Source: Cupriavidus sp. UYMMa02A
GTDB taxonomy: Bacteria > Pseudomonadota > Gammaproteobacteria > Burkholderiales > Burkholderiaceae
Direction of reading: 5' to 3'
Assembly: GCA_001725945.1 (NCBI GenBank)
Contig: LRMT01000061.1
Span: 1 to 64,000 of the forward strand
DNA: 64,000 nucleotides
The position numbers and the translations under genes are program-made. How positions within the stretch are numbered: the first letter of the stretch is position 1; the number at the start of each line of letters is the position of its first letter. The notes under the pieces are model-generated. The model worked only from the letters and a program-made list of their open reading frames with translations, had not been told where the DNA came from and ran no database searches. Below are positions 9,325 through 20,398 of this stretch, one piece after another.

Positions 9325-10325
9325 ATGACCTCTCGTCGAACGTTCCTGCAGCAGGCGTCCAGCCTGGCCGCATTGGGCGCCCTTGGCACCGCTTCCGTGG
9401 CAGTGCCGCGTCTGGCCCGCGCTGCCGATGCCTAGCCCAATCGCCCGATCCGCCTGATCGTGCCCTACCCCGCCGGGGGCTCGTCGGACATCATCGCGCG
9501 CATGATCAGCAAGCAGCTCGGCGAGGCACTGGGCCAGCCCATCGTGGTGGACAACCGCCCGGGCGCCAACGGCAACATCGGCGCGGCCATGGCGGCGCAG
9601 GCCGGCTCGGACAACCACACGCTGCTGCTCTGCGACGTGGGCGCGCTGGCCATCAGCCCGTCCGTCTACACCAAGCTGACCTTCAATCCGGGCAAGGACC
9701 TGAAGGGCGTGGCGATGCTCGCGTATTCGCCGCACTTGCTGGTCGTGCATCCGTCGATCAAGGTATCGAACCTGACGGAACTGGTGGACCTGTCGCAAAA
9801 GACGCAGCTGAACTTCGCCGTCACGGCCATTGGCAGCGCACCGCACTTGGCCGGCGTGGCCGTGGCCCAGGCACCGGCGCCAAATGGCAGTACGTGCCCT
9901 ACAAGGGTGGCTCGCAGGCGATTGCCGATACGGTCGGGGGCACCGCGCAGGTGCTGATGAACGGGATGCTGGCTACGCTGCCGCAGGTGCAGGCCGGCAA
10001 GCTCAAGCTGATCGCGGTGTCCAAGCGCACGCGCATGCCGCTGGTCGGCCAGACACCGACAATCGCCGAGCAGGGCGTTCCCGGCTTCGAATCCGGCACC
10101 TGGCAAGGCGTAATGGCACCCACGGGAATGCCCGATGCCATCGTCGCGCGCCTCAATACGGAACTGGTCCGCATCATCCGCTCGCCGGAGATCCGCGCGC
10201 AGCTGGCGGGCCAGGGTGCGGAAGTGGTGACGATGACGCCTGCAGAGACCAGCCGCTTCTATCAGACCGAAGAAACGCGCTGGGCCAAGGTGGTGAAGGT
10301 TGCGGGAGTGAAGCTGGATGCCTGA
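9325..10325 (+). pseudogene. Bug-family (TctC-like) periplasmic solute-binding protein, disrupted
   Basis: Bug proteins are periplasmic solute receptors greatly expanded in Bordetella and Cupriavidus. The N-terminus MTSRRTFLQQ followed by a hydrophobic stretch is a twin-arginine-type signal peptide ending near ARAAD. The mature part has PIRLIVPYPAGGSSDIIAR, IVVDNRPGANGNIG and PFKGG-like YVPYKGGSQAIADTVGG, all hallmarks of the family, and ends AKVVKVAGVKLDA. Two lesions are present: an in-frame TAG at 9433-9435 just after the signal peptide, where a tyrosine or glutamine codon is expected, and a frameshift near 9875 (GCAACC read as GCACC). The stop is a substitution and so is not explained by the base-loss errors seen elsewhere. 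It could be a true pseudogene or a second type of sequence error. A putative terminator and convergent ggt follow. Confidence 0.75.
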
Positions 10326-10359
10326 CGGCGGCAGCTGGTTGAAGAAGTCCGATAGAAAC

Positions 10360-10388
10360 GGGCGGGACTACGCATCCCGCCCTCTTTG
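10360..10388. terminator. hairpin between convergent Bug and ggt genes
   Basis: GGGCGGGA pairs with TCCCGCCC around CTACGCA and is followed on the plus strand by CTCTTT. It lies in the 72-bp gap between the convergent stop codons at 10325 and 10398. The weak T-tract makes its strength uncertain. Confidence 0.6.
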
Positions 10389-10397
10389 CCCCGGCGC

Positions 10398-12283
10398 TCA
10401 GTCCCCGAGCGCCACCCCTTCCCGCCGCGGATCGGCGCCACCCGCCCATACCAACTGCCCATCAGCGCGCTGACGCCGCATGATGGCCTGCGTGCCGCTG
10501 GTCATCTCGATCTCCGCCACCTGGTGGCCGCGCTGCTTCAGGGCCTCGGCCAGCGCAGGTGTAACCAGCCCTTTCTCCAGCTCGGTCGGACCATTGCGGC
10601 TGCCGAAGTTGGCCATGCCGACGGCTGCCTGCACGTCCATGTTCCAGTCCAGCATGCCGACCAGCGTCTTCGAAACGTACTCGATGATCTGCGAACCGCC
10701 CGGCGAGCCCACCGTGCCTAGGAACTTGCCGCTCTCCCGGTCGAACACCAGCGTCGGCGCGCCATCGACGAACGCGGGCGCTTGCCCGGTTCGACGCGGT
10801 TGGCCACGGGCTTGCCGTTCTCGCTAGGGAGGAAGGAGAAGTCCGTGAGCTGATTGTTGAGCATGAAGCCGCGCACCATGATGTGCGAGCCGAAGTAAGA
10901 CTCGACCGTGGTCGTCATCGAAATGGCGCCGCCACGGCCATCGACCGCAACGATCTGCGAGGTGGAGATGCGCGGCGGCGAGCGGTCCGGCGCGAAGGCC
11001 ACCGTGGTGCCCGGCGGCACGCCCGGCTGGGCCTTGCCCATGCTCTTGTCGCCGATCAGCGAGGCGCGCTGCTCCAGGTAGGCCGGGTTGACCATGCCCG
11101 CGATATCGACCTGCACGAAATCCGAATCGGCGACGTAGAGGCCCCGGTCGGCGTAGGCCAGGCGATCGGCCTCGGCGATGGCGTGGACAGCATCAGGGTT
11201 GGCTTCCACCACCGCCGGCGTGCTGACCGCCGTCGGCTTGAGCGCTGCGAGCGCGTATTTCGGGTTGCGCGTCTCCAGCGCCTGCAGCGTGCCGAGGATC
11301 TGCGCCAGCGCAATCCCGCCGGACGACGGCGGCGGCATGCCGCAGATCTTCCAGCGCTTGTAGTCAGTGCAGACCGGCACCCGCAGCTTGGCCCGGTAAT
11401 TCGCGAGGTCGCGCGTGCTCAGGCTGCCCGGATTCGCGCTGCCGTTGACCTTGGCGACGATGTCGCGCGCGATCGGGCCTGTGTACAGCGCGTTGGGTCC
11501 GTTCGCGGCGATCGCGCGCAGCGTCCGCGCGAGTTGCGGGTTCTTGAGGATCGCGCCCGCTGGCTTGGGCTTGCCTTGCGCGTCGAGGAAGTACGCCGCC
11601 ATCTCCGGCGAGTTTGCAAGGAACTTGTCACTCGACACCTGCGCGTAGAGGCGTGGCGAGATCGGGAACCCCTTCTCGGCCAGCGAGATCGCGCGCTGGA
11701 ACAGTTGCGACCACTTGAGCTTGCCATGCTCGCGGTGCGCCATTTCCAGCGCGCGCAGCACGCCTGGCGTACCCACCGAGCGCCCGCCGATCTGGGCCTC
11801 GCTGAATTCCATCGGCTTGCCGTCGGGCCGCAGGAACAGGTTCTCGGTGGCGCCGGCCGGCGCGGTCTCGCGGCCGTCGAAGGCCTGCACGCGCTTGCCG
11901 TCCCAGTACATGATGAAGGCGCCCCCACCAACACCGGAAGCCTGCGGCTCGACCAGCGTCAGCACCGCCTGCATGGCAATGGCTGCGTCAATGGCCGTGC
12001 CGCCCTGGCGCAGCACGTCGCGCCCCGCTTCGGTGGCCAGCGGATTGGCTGCGGCGGCCATGTATCGGTCGGCATAGACCGTCGACATGTCGGTGCGGTA
12101 GCCCGACGCAATCTCCGGTGCAGGCGGCAGCGCTGCCGTGGCTGGAGGAGGTGCCGCCGGCGTGGCCGTGGCAGCAGGCGCAGCGGGGGCCGCGCCTTGC
12201 GTGCCGCACGCAGCCAGCAGCGCCGAGAACGCCACAATCATGGAACCGCGCCACGCCAATCGGGATGCAAGCAGGTGAGCCAT
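10398..12283 (-). CDS. ggt: gamma-glutamyltransferase, lipoprotein form (frameshifted)
   Basis: Gamma-glutamyltransferase hydrolyses or transfers the gamma-glutamyl group of glutathione in the periplasm and matures by self-cleavage before a threonine. The cleavage site is visible in AISMTTTVESYFGSHI, and NPLATEAGRDVLRQGGTAIDAA, SGVGGGAFIMYWDG and PPPSSGGIALAQIL are typical large-subunit motifs; the small subunit ends with VGSPGGSQIIEYV. The start at 12283 has GGAG eight bases upstream. The signal sequence ends in LLAACG, a lipobox, followed by an Ala/Pro/Thr linker, so the enzyme is probably membrane-anchored. A frameshift lies near 10770, between GKRPRSSMA and PTLVFDRESG. It is about 630 residues long when repaired, slightly longer than usual because of the linker. 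Confidence 0.88.
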
Positions 12284-12406
12284 GCGATATCTCCGCCAGG
12301 ACGATCTGCCGATTGTAGTGCCCGCAGGCGCACTGCGGTGTCGGAAAAAGCCCGACAAGCCGCCGCCGACGTCCGCCAGAGCGCACGCCGGGGTGACGAA
12401 CAAGGT

Positions 12407-13572
12407 TCAGCGCGTCGTGAACGACCAGCTAAGATTGACCTCCTGCCCGCCCAGCTTGCCGCTGACGGCGACGCTGTAGCGCTGACCACTCGCCAGCGGC
12501 GCGAGCGGCGTGCAGATCGCCAGGCCGCGGGCCGCGCGGACAGGCCGGACGAGCGGCTGTCGACCTTCAGGCAGTCGACATTGCGGCCCTGCGCGTCGGT
12601 GATCGTGAAGCTGTCCGCGTCGAACTGCAGCGAGGTATTGATCGCCTGCAGCGACACCGGATAGCCCATGGTCTTGCCGTCGTAGCCAGGCGCGGGATTG
12701 GGGCTTTCCGAGTTGACCCAGCTTGCCGGCACGTCGGCCTGCCCGTCGAACGGATACGCGACCATCTGGTTGTCCGTGCCGCCCTTCGAGGCATCGGCAA
12801 GATCGATGGTCTGGTAGTAGTAGGCGGCGGTGCCGCTGCCGTTGGGTCCCACGCTTTCCGCATAACCGCTGCCCGCAGACCCGTAGCTGCCGAGCAGCGC
12901 GGCGCGGTGGAACGGCGCATTGACGAGGTCCGACACGAGCGAGTCCTTGGGCGACAGCGAAAGCTGCGCGTTGGCGACCGAGGTCCACTTGTTAGCCCCC
13001 GCTACCACTTCCGCATCGGCATCGGTCGGATAGGCGGCCTGGATACGCGCGTCAGGCGTGGCGCCGGTGTAGTCGGACTTGCCCGAGACTTCATCGTGCG
13101 TGAGCGTCTGGTTGGCCAGCATGTAGGCGGTATGGTTCTGCGCGACGTTGTTGAGCGCATCGCGCGCCACAAGCGGCGGCAGGCCGACCTGCTCGCGCCG
13201 GTAGTTGGCATAGCACAGGCCCGCGCTGCGCGCGTCGTCGAGCACGCGATAGTCGCCGACGGCGCCGCCGCGCGCGGGCAGCAGCGTCACGCCGCCCCCG
13301 GACGGTGCGGAAGGCTTCGTGCCGCTTACCGTGTAGCAGCCGCCGGCCGTCACGGGCGTTGAGGTCCCCGCCTGCGTCGAGCTGCTCTGTCCCGCTGGCT
13401 GCGCGCTGCCGGCGGCGGCCGAACCGCCGCTGCCACCGCCATCACCGCCGCCGCCACAGGCCGCAAGCGCCGACAGCAAGGCCGCCCCACAAAGCGTTTG
13501 CCAGCGAAGCGGCGCGGCGCGCGAACTCGGTGAATGGAATGTGTTTTCAGCAGGCAAGCGTTTCCCGGTCAT
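12407..13572 (-). CDS. CAP/SCP-domain lipoprotein (frameshifted)
   Basis: Secreted lipoprotein: hydrophobic segment TLCGAALLSALAACGGGGDG with a lipobox cysteine, a Gly/Ser-rich linker, and a CAP (SCP/PR1, YkwD-like) domain with AGLCYANYRREQVGLPPL, NVAQNHTAYMLAN and LTHDEVSGKSDYTG, where the conserved histidines lie. The C-terminal part (VPASWVNSESPNPAPGYDG, GQRYSVAVSGKLGGQEVNLSW) resembles an immunoglobulin-like add-on domain. The frame breaks near 12530, between SGLSARP and RGLAICTPL. The start at 13572 is a choice among several in-frame methionines, since no clear ribosome-binding site is seen. Function unknown; bacterial CAP proteins are often linked to the cell envelope. It lies upstream of ggt on the same strand, 123 bp apart. 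Confidence 0.8.
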
Positions 13573-13781
13573 CGATCTGGATAGTCGTGGTTCTGATGGA
13601 GAAACTGCCCGTGGCAGCCCGGCAATGCAGGCGCAGCGGGACATCACCGGAACGCAGGCGCGGGCTTGCGGGGTGACGCCGGGGGCAGACGTGACCCGAC
13701 GATGGTAGGGAGGCGGTTTGCGAGCGTCCAGCGCGCTAACAATGGCTTACGTGTGACCCGCGCGCACTGCACCGCACGGCG

Positions 13782-14720
13782 TCAGGCTGCCGGCGCGGGT
13801 TCCGGCGGGCCGCCACCGAGCGAGGCCATCACCGCCATGAGCTGCTCGCGCAGCCAGCGGTTGGCACCGTCATTCTCGCCACCGGCATGCCAGTACAGAT
13901 GCAGCTCTAGCGATGGCACCTTGAACGGCAGCGACAGGATACGGTTGGCATAAGGTTCGTTGGCGATGCGCGCGTAGCGCAGCGGCAGCGTCGCCAGCAG
14001 GTCCGTGCAGCTCACCACCCGGCAAGCCGCGGCGTAGTGCTGGCAGCGCAGCCGAACCCGGCGCGTGAGCCCCATGCGATGCAGCGCCTGGTCTTCCAGG
14101 CCGGCCCCGCGTCGCCGCGATGACACGTGCACATGCTCGGCGGCCAGATAGCGCTCCAGCGTCAGCTCTTTCCTCACCAGCGGATGGTCGCGGCGCGCCA
14201 GAACGACCATCGGGTCGGCCATGAACGGCGCGTGGTGAATGGCGGGCGACACCGGTAGCAGGATGTCGATGGCCGCATCGATCGTGCCGGCCAGCAACTC
14301 GGACTCCATCTCGCGCCGGTCAAAGCGAATGGCGGCGATCTCGACCTGCGGCGCGACCGAGGTCACGCGCGCCATCAGTGGCGGCAGCAGCGTCGATTCC
14401 AGCGCGTCGCGCATGCCCAGGGTGAAACGGCGCACCGTGTTGGCCGGATCGAAATGCGGTGTGTCCTGCAGCGTGCGCGCAAAGGACTGCAGCGCCGCGC
14501 GCACCTCCGACGCCAGCGAGCGCGCCAGCGGCGTCGGCGCCATGCCCTGCCCGCGCCGCTCGAACAACGGGTCGTCGAACAGGTTGCGCAAGCGACCCAG
14601 CGCATGGCTCACTGCCGGCTGCGTCAGGTTGAGCTGGCGCGCTGCCGCGGTGATGCTGCCTTCGCTGTAGATAGCGTCGAACACCACGAAGAGGTTCAGG
14701 TCGATGCGAGATAGCTGCAT
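13782..14720 (-). CDS. LysR-family transcriptional regulator
   Basis: Intact LysR-type regulator of 312 residues. The N-terminal winged helix-turn-helix is MQLSRIDLNLFVVFDAIY followed by SITAAARQLNLTQPAVSHAL, and the effector-binding domain begins near residue 90. The start MQLSRID at 14720 fits the family best; an in-frame ATG three codons upstream is possible. It is divergent from the acyl-CoA dehydrogenase gene at 14896, the usual arrangement for a LysR protein controlling its neighbour, so it probably responds to an acyl-CoA or its hydroxylated precursor. Confidence 0.9.
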   Translation of the reverse strand: MQLSRIDLNLFVVFDAIYSEGSITAAARQLNLTQPAVSHALGRLRNLFDDPLFERRGQGMAPTPLARSLASEVRAALQSFARTLQDTPHFDPANTVRRFTLGMRDALESTLLPPLMARVTSVAPQVEIAAIRFDRREMESELLAGTIDAAIDILLPVSPAIHHAPFMADPMVVLARRDHPLVRKELTLERYLAAEHVHVSSRRRGAGLEDQALHRMGLTRRVRLRCQHYAAACRVVSCTDLLATLPLRYARIANEPYANRILSLPFKVPSLELHLYWHAGGENDGANRWLREQLMAVMASLGGGPPEPAPAA

Positions 14721-14895
14721 GGCTCTCATTCTGTCACGGAATGCAGGACATTGATACTGCCAAATCCAGAAAATTCATTTTTGTAATTACCAAGTTTCGG
14801 ATAGAGTGCATTGCATCGGCCCATGCCGCGTATTGACCGTACCACCCGAGTCGCCGGAAAGCCGGCGCACCACCACCTGGTTACGAGGAGACCAC
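14721..14895. promoter_or_regulatory. divergent promoter region between LysR and ACAD genes
   Basis: The 175-bp gap is AT-richer than its surroundings (14760-14800). It includes GCAG-N10-CTGC near 14742-14759, an inverted repeat of the T-N11-A kind bound by LysR regulators, and GAGGAG five bases before the dehydrogenase start at 14896. The exact promoter elements cannot be assigned. Confidence 0.4.
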
Positions 14896-16158
<1,263 letters not shown>

Positions 16159-16204
16159 GCCAGCCTGACGTAACCTGCCGGGCACCCCTGCCGGCAGTAT
16201 GGAA

Positions 16205-16230
16205 ACGCGCAGCCTGTCTGCGCGTTTTTT
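16205..16230 (+). terminator. intrinsic terminator after the ACAD10/11-like gene
   Basis: The stem ACGCGCAG / CTGCGCGT with loop CCTGT is followed by six T residues. It lies 46 bases beyond the stop codon. Confidence 0.9.
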
Positions 16231-16296
16231 CTTCTGTGCTTAAATCGCTCGGCCTTCCCTCTGAACCACCGTATCGCAGCCAGGAGACTTCTTGCG

Positions 16297-16988
16297 ATGA
16301 TCGATGTTTATAGCTGGGCGACGCCCAACGGCCACAAAGTCCATATCATGCTCGAGGAGTGCGGCCTCCAGTACAGGGTCCACCCGATCAATATTGGCGC
16401 GGGCGACCAGTTCGGCGAGGACTTCCTCAACATCAGCCCGAACAACAAGATCCCGGCCATCGTCGATCCCGATGGCCCGGACGGCAAGCCGATCTCGCTG
16501 TTCGAGTCCGGTGCATCCTGCTCTACCTGGCCGGCAAGACTGGCAAGTTCCTGCCCGAAGACGTGCGCGGCAAGTACGACGCACTGCAATGGCTGATGTT
16601 CCAGATGGGCGGCGTCGGCCCGATGCTGGGCCAGGCCCACCATTTCCGCATCTACGCGCCGGAGAAAATCGAGTATGCGGTCAATCGCTACACCAATGAA
16701 GCGAAGCGCCTGTACGGCGTGATCGACACGCGGCTCTCGCGCCACGAGTGGCTGGCCGGCGATCAATACACGATTGCCGATATCGCCACCTTCCCGTGGT
16801 TGCGGAGCTGGCAGAACCAGGGCGTGGAACTCGACGACTATCCGAACCTGAAGCGCTGGTTCAACACCATCGCCGAACGCCCGGCCGTCAAGCGCGGCGT
16901 GGAAGTCCTGGCCAATGCGCGCAAGCCGCTGCAGGACGACAAGGCCCGCGAAATGCTGTTCGGGGCCACACAGTACAAGCGTCACTGA
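16297..16988 (+). CDS. glutathione transferase, YfcG/YghU (nu-class) type (frameshifted)
   Basis: Nu-class glutathione transferase or disulfide-bond reductase. The start MIDVYSWATPNGHKVHIMLEE is characteristic of YfcG, in which a threonine and asparagine (TPNGHK, residues 9-14) replace the usual tyrosine or serine. NKIPAIVDPDGPDGKP holds the cis-proline, and the C-terminal helical domain contains YTNEAKRLYGVIDTRL and YTIADIATFPWLRSW. The frame breaks near 16514, where GCC is read as GC; with the C restored FESGAILLYLAGKTGKFLP is continuous. About 230 residues when repaired. In E. coli YfcG reduces disulfides using two glutathione molecules. It stands alone between a terminator and a convergent gene. 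Confidence 0.9.
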
Positions 16989-17039
16989 AGCCGGACTACC
17001 GCTGGCGGCAGGCTTTGCCGCCAGCGGCTGCGACGCCGT

Positions 17040-17879
17040 TCACGCCGGCTGGAGTTCCGCGCGATTTCCGTACGGCGCACGCGGCATTTCCATGATGCCG
17101 CCATGCGTGACGCGCGGCAGGCACGAAGCATGGAACCCATCGGCCGCCTCGGGCTGCATGGCACCGCTGCAATACAGCAGCCCGGTCCCTGGCAGCAGCA
17201 CCTCCAGGCTGTATGACTCGTGCGGATCCGGCGCGAACAGCGTACCGGGCTGAACGAAATTCAGATAACTCTCCCCACCCTGACTCCAGCGCAGGCAGAA
17301 CGCGCCGCGATGGCATAGCGCCCAGCTCAGTCCGCCGGCCAGCAGGCACTCTCCAGCCTGCAATTGCGCAAACCCTGCCTGCATGCGCGGCACCGGCCGC
17401 GTGGCGCCGTCCGCGATTTCCAGCGCCGGGCCGGCCCCGTCGCCGATCGCCGCGACACAACCGAGCGAGCAGCGCAGCAACTCACCTTGCAACAAGGTGT
17501 CTTCATACGGCCGTGCATCAACATGCCAGGGGATATCATCCGGCGCGATACGAACCAGGATGCTATCGAGCACGGCATGCACCTGCATCGGCAAGCCAGG
17601 CGTCGGCGCGAACATGTCGGCGCTGCCGATCAGCACAGGCTCATGGTCCGGTGCGGCAACGCGGATGCCTCCGCGCAGGCACGCCCACCACTCACCGCGC
17701 CTTGCCACGAACACCTGCTGCGTCTGGCCACCTTGCAGGAAGACGTAGTCGCAGGTGCTGCCCGGTCCCGCACAAGGCGGCAACAGGCGTGAGTGAAGTC
17801 CGATATGAAGGTCCGCGGAAGCTGCGCGGTCGTGGCTGAAGGCACGCATCGGTGCGTCGAACAGCGAGTAGATCTGCAT
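17040..17879 (-). CDS. protein of unknown function with two similar beta-barrel-like halves
   Basis: I do not recognise this 279-residue protein. No signal peptide or membrane segment is seen, so it is probably cytoplasmic. It reads as two similar halves. Residues around 55-120 contain GQTQQVFVARRGEWW and DMFAPTPGLPMQVHAV, and residues around 170-240 contain ECLLAGGLSWALCHRG and TLFAPDPHESYSLEVLL. The repeated G-x-LFAP-x-P-then-beta-strand pattern is reminiscent of tandem cupin or cyclic-nucleotide-binding barrels without a DNA-binding domain. The start at 17879 (MQIYSLFDAPMRAF) is chosen for its position; 10 further codons upstream are possible. It is divergent from the small helix-turn-helix gene at 18143, so it could be that regulator's target. 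Confidence 0.6.
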   Translation of the reverse strand: MQIYSLFDAPMRAFSHDRAASADLHIGLHSRLLPPCAGPGSTCDYVFLQGGQTQQVFVARRGEWWACLRGGIRVAAPDHEPVLIGSADMFAPTPGLPMQVHAVLDSILVRIAPDDIPWHVDARPYEDTLLQGELLRCSLGCVAAIGDGAGPALEIADGATRPVPRMQAGFAQLQAGECLLAGGLSWALCHRGAFCLRWSQGGESYLNFVQPGTLFAPDPHESYSLEVLLPGTGLLYCSGAMQPEAADGFHASCLPRVTHGGIMEMPRAPYGNRAELQPA

Positions 17880-18142
17880 GGCAATCCCCTGACAGAGCGA
17901 AGGAGACACGATGGTCCCTTACAGACGCAACGACACCCGCGCATTCGACGCGAGCCTGTCATTGCGTATTACCCCGTTTGGCACGGCCACCAGGCCGCCC
18001 GGTTCATGCCATGGTGTGCGCCTTCTGCTGGCGCATCCCTTGAGACTGCAGATCAGACACCGATGGTGAGTCCGAATATAAGGTGTCGTTGCTGCAGCGT
18101 CAAACTTCTAGCCTCTGGCCGAGCAACAATGTTCCTTCCATC

Positions 18143-18531
18143 ATGACCAAACAGACTCTCAGACAATTCGGATTGCACCTTGCGCGGCTGCGCAAGCAGC
18201 GCGGCTGGTCGCAGGAAACGCTCTCGCTGGAAAGCGGCCTGGCCCGCTCCTACCTGAGCGGCATCGAGCGTGGCAAGCGCAACCTGGCGCTGCTCAACAT
18301 CTGCATGCTGGCCGATACGCTCGGCCTGCCGCCCTCGCAGATGCTCGACTTCGAGAAACTTGGCGGCACCGTCGTGCAAGTGGAAGAGCCGCGCTCCGTG
18401 TTCGGCAATGCGCAGAACGCCGCTATCGAAGCCACCGTCCGGCATATGGCCGAACTCAACGAAGCCGAGGTGAACCTCGTGGCGGCAGTGGTCCGGGCCT
18501 CGCGCGCAAGGGCAGCTACAGGCAGGAGTAG
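18143..18531 (+). CDS. XRE-family helix-turn-helix regulator (probable C-terminal frameshift)
   Basis: Small DNA-binding protein: MTKQTLRQFGLHLARLRKQR, then an HTH_3 domain with GWSQETLSLESGLARSYLSGIERGKRN at about residues 20-47 and ADTLGLPPSQMLDF. The literal frame runs on to 18790 and would overlap ureG antisense by 250 bp, which is implausible. One G restored near 18502 (CGGCGC read as CGCGC) gives the ending ASRRKGSYRQE and a stop at 18531, ten bases before the end of ureG, which I prefer. About 129 residues. Divergent from the unknown gene at 17879, convergent with the urease operon. Confidence 0.7.
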
Positions 18532-18540
18532 CGAGTACGG

Positions 18541-19170
<630 letters not shown>

Positions 19171-19184
19171 GATCGCTTCGGGAT

Positions 19185-19877
19185 TCAGGAACGGAACAGC
19201 CGGGAGTATTGCGTTTCGTGTCGCGACGAAAGCAGGCCCAGCATCGGTGAAAATGTGGAAAGCCTCGGGGGTGTTTCCGCTGCGCGCTGTATCGCTTCAT
19301 CGACTGCAGCCAGGACGACGTCGTGCATGCGTCGCAGCATGTGCTGGCCGGCCACCTGTCCGATCGGCACGGCCTTGATGGCGGCGGCCACCTGGTTCTC
19401 CGCCCAGTTGAAGCAGTAGGCCACCAGGCCATCGCGCTCATCGATGTCGAGCGCCACGCAGGCTGCGGTAAAGGCCGCAGGCAGGCAGATCGGCGACAGC
19501 GTGACAAGGTGCTCGCGCAATACCTTGTCACCCCACTCCATCTGCCCGACGAGCTTCGCAAGCGACCAGCCCATCTGCTCGGTCTCGAGCCTCAACTCGG
19601 ACGTCTCGCGCGTGGCGTGGAACCAGTCGTTCCACGCGCGCACGCCGTCAACGTCCATCGACTTCCAGCAGCGATGCAGCAGCAGCCACAACGGCGCTTC
19701 GCATTGCGACTGCACGTGCAGCAGGTTGTCGCGGATCCAGCGTTCGGCGGTATTGGCGTCGCGTACACAGCCGCTGTCGATGGCGGTTTCGAGGCCTTGC
19801 GAATAGCTGAAGCCGCCGATGGGGAGCGCGGGTGAGGCAAGGTGCAACAGGGAGATGAGCTGACGCAGCGGTGTCAT
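19185..19877 (-). CDS. ureF: urease accessory protein UreF
   Basis: All-helical nickel-insertion chaperone that binds UreD and recruits the UreG dimer. Intact, 230 residues. The start region [30 protein letters not shown] carries the conserved P-x-G-x-[FY]-x-[FY]-S-x-G-L-E motif, and [16 protein letters not shown] and [23 protein letters not shown] are family features. The start at 19877 overlaps the last codon of the DUF559 reading frame as ATGA, pointing to translational coupling. An alternative start six codons upstream (MERNTA) lies inside that frame. Confidence 0.95.
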   Translation of the reverse strand: MTPLRQLISLLHLASPALPIGGFSYSQGLETAIDSGCVRDANTAERWIRDNLLHVQSQCEAPLWLLLHRCWKSMDVDGVRAWNDWFHATRETSELRLETEQMGWSLAKLVGQMEWGDKVLREHLVTLSPICLPAAFTAACVALDIDERDGLVAYCFNWAENQVAAAIKAVPIGQVAGQHMLRRMHDVVLAAVDEAIQRAAETPPRLSTFSPMLGLLSSRHETQYSRLFRS

Positions 19878-20378
19878 GGCAGTATTCCGCTCCAAGGCTC
19901 CGTCGGCTCCCCTCTCCCGCTTGCGGGAGAGGGGTTGGGGGAGAGGGCAGGCGCTTCCACGAGCCCCAACTCCAACAAGACCCGACGAACTGTCTCAAGT
20001 ACGGCGTCCGTATGCCCCAATACCTCGTGGTTCCAAAACCGCAGGACGCGAAACCCTTCGCGCAGAAACCAAGCATCACGCCTGACGTCCTCCGCGCCGC
20101 CATGTTGGCTCCATCAACTTCAATGACGAGTTTGAAGGTCATGCAGACGAAGTCGCGATGTAAGGGCCCAACCTGCATTGGCGCTTGAACTTCAGGCCCA
20201 GAAATCGGTGAGCCCGGAAATGGAACCAAAGGCATTGCTCTGCTTCTGTTTGGTTAGACCTCAGCATTCGAGCGAATGTGGGGGCTGGCAAGCGCCTGCC
20301 CTCTCCCCCCGCCCCTCTCCCGCAAGCGGGAGAGGGGAGTTCCGGCGTCGGTATTTCATGGCACGGTGGCTCTTTCAT
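19874..20378 (-). CDS. DUF559 (Vsr-like endonuclease fold) protein inserted between ureE and ureF (frameshifted)
   Basis: DUF559 proteins have a very-short-patch-repair-like endonuclease fold. Here the N-terminal core TFARMLRSNQTEAEQCLW, HRFLGLKFKRQCRLGPY, the central acidic strand DFVCMTFKLVIEVDG and WFLREGFRVLRFWNHEVL are the family hallmarks. They lie in three frames because of breaks near 20154 (GCGGAC read as GCGAC) and near 20100. Repaired, the frame ends at a TGA that overlaps the ureF start codon as ATGA. Both ends of the frame are translated from REP-like elements, giving LPSPACGRGAGGEGR at the start and ALSPNPSPASGRGE at the end. The start at 20378 is tentative; MLRSNQTEAEQ inside the frame may be the original one. 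It lies in an operon where no such gene is expected, so it is probably a recent insertion. Confidence 0.75.
19908..19954 (+). repeat. REP-like palindromic element, left boundary of DUF559 unit
   Basis: CCCCTCTCCCGC-TT-GCGGGAGAGGGG is a 12-bp-arm palindrome followed by the tail TTGGGGGAGAGGGCAGGCGC. It is inverted relative to the copy at 20292-20337, so the tails of the two copies face each other across the DUF559 core. It also encodes the C-terminal residues of that protein. Confidence 0.85.
20292..20337 (-). repeat. REP-like palindromic element, right boundary of DUF559 unit
   Basis: The tail GCGCCTGCCCTCTCCCCCC is followed by the same palindrome (CCCCTCTCCCGC-AA-GCGGGAGAGGGG). It is the inverted partner of 19908-19954; 337 bp lie between them. 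Confidence 0.85.
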
Positions 20379-20398
20379 ATGCGTGAGCCCCCCCTGCA

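Noticed and set aside
9433-9435. TAG recoded as a special amino acid
   Set aside because: No pyrrolysine genes or downstream element are seen, and the position is not conserved for such a residue in Bug proteins.
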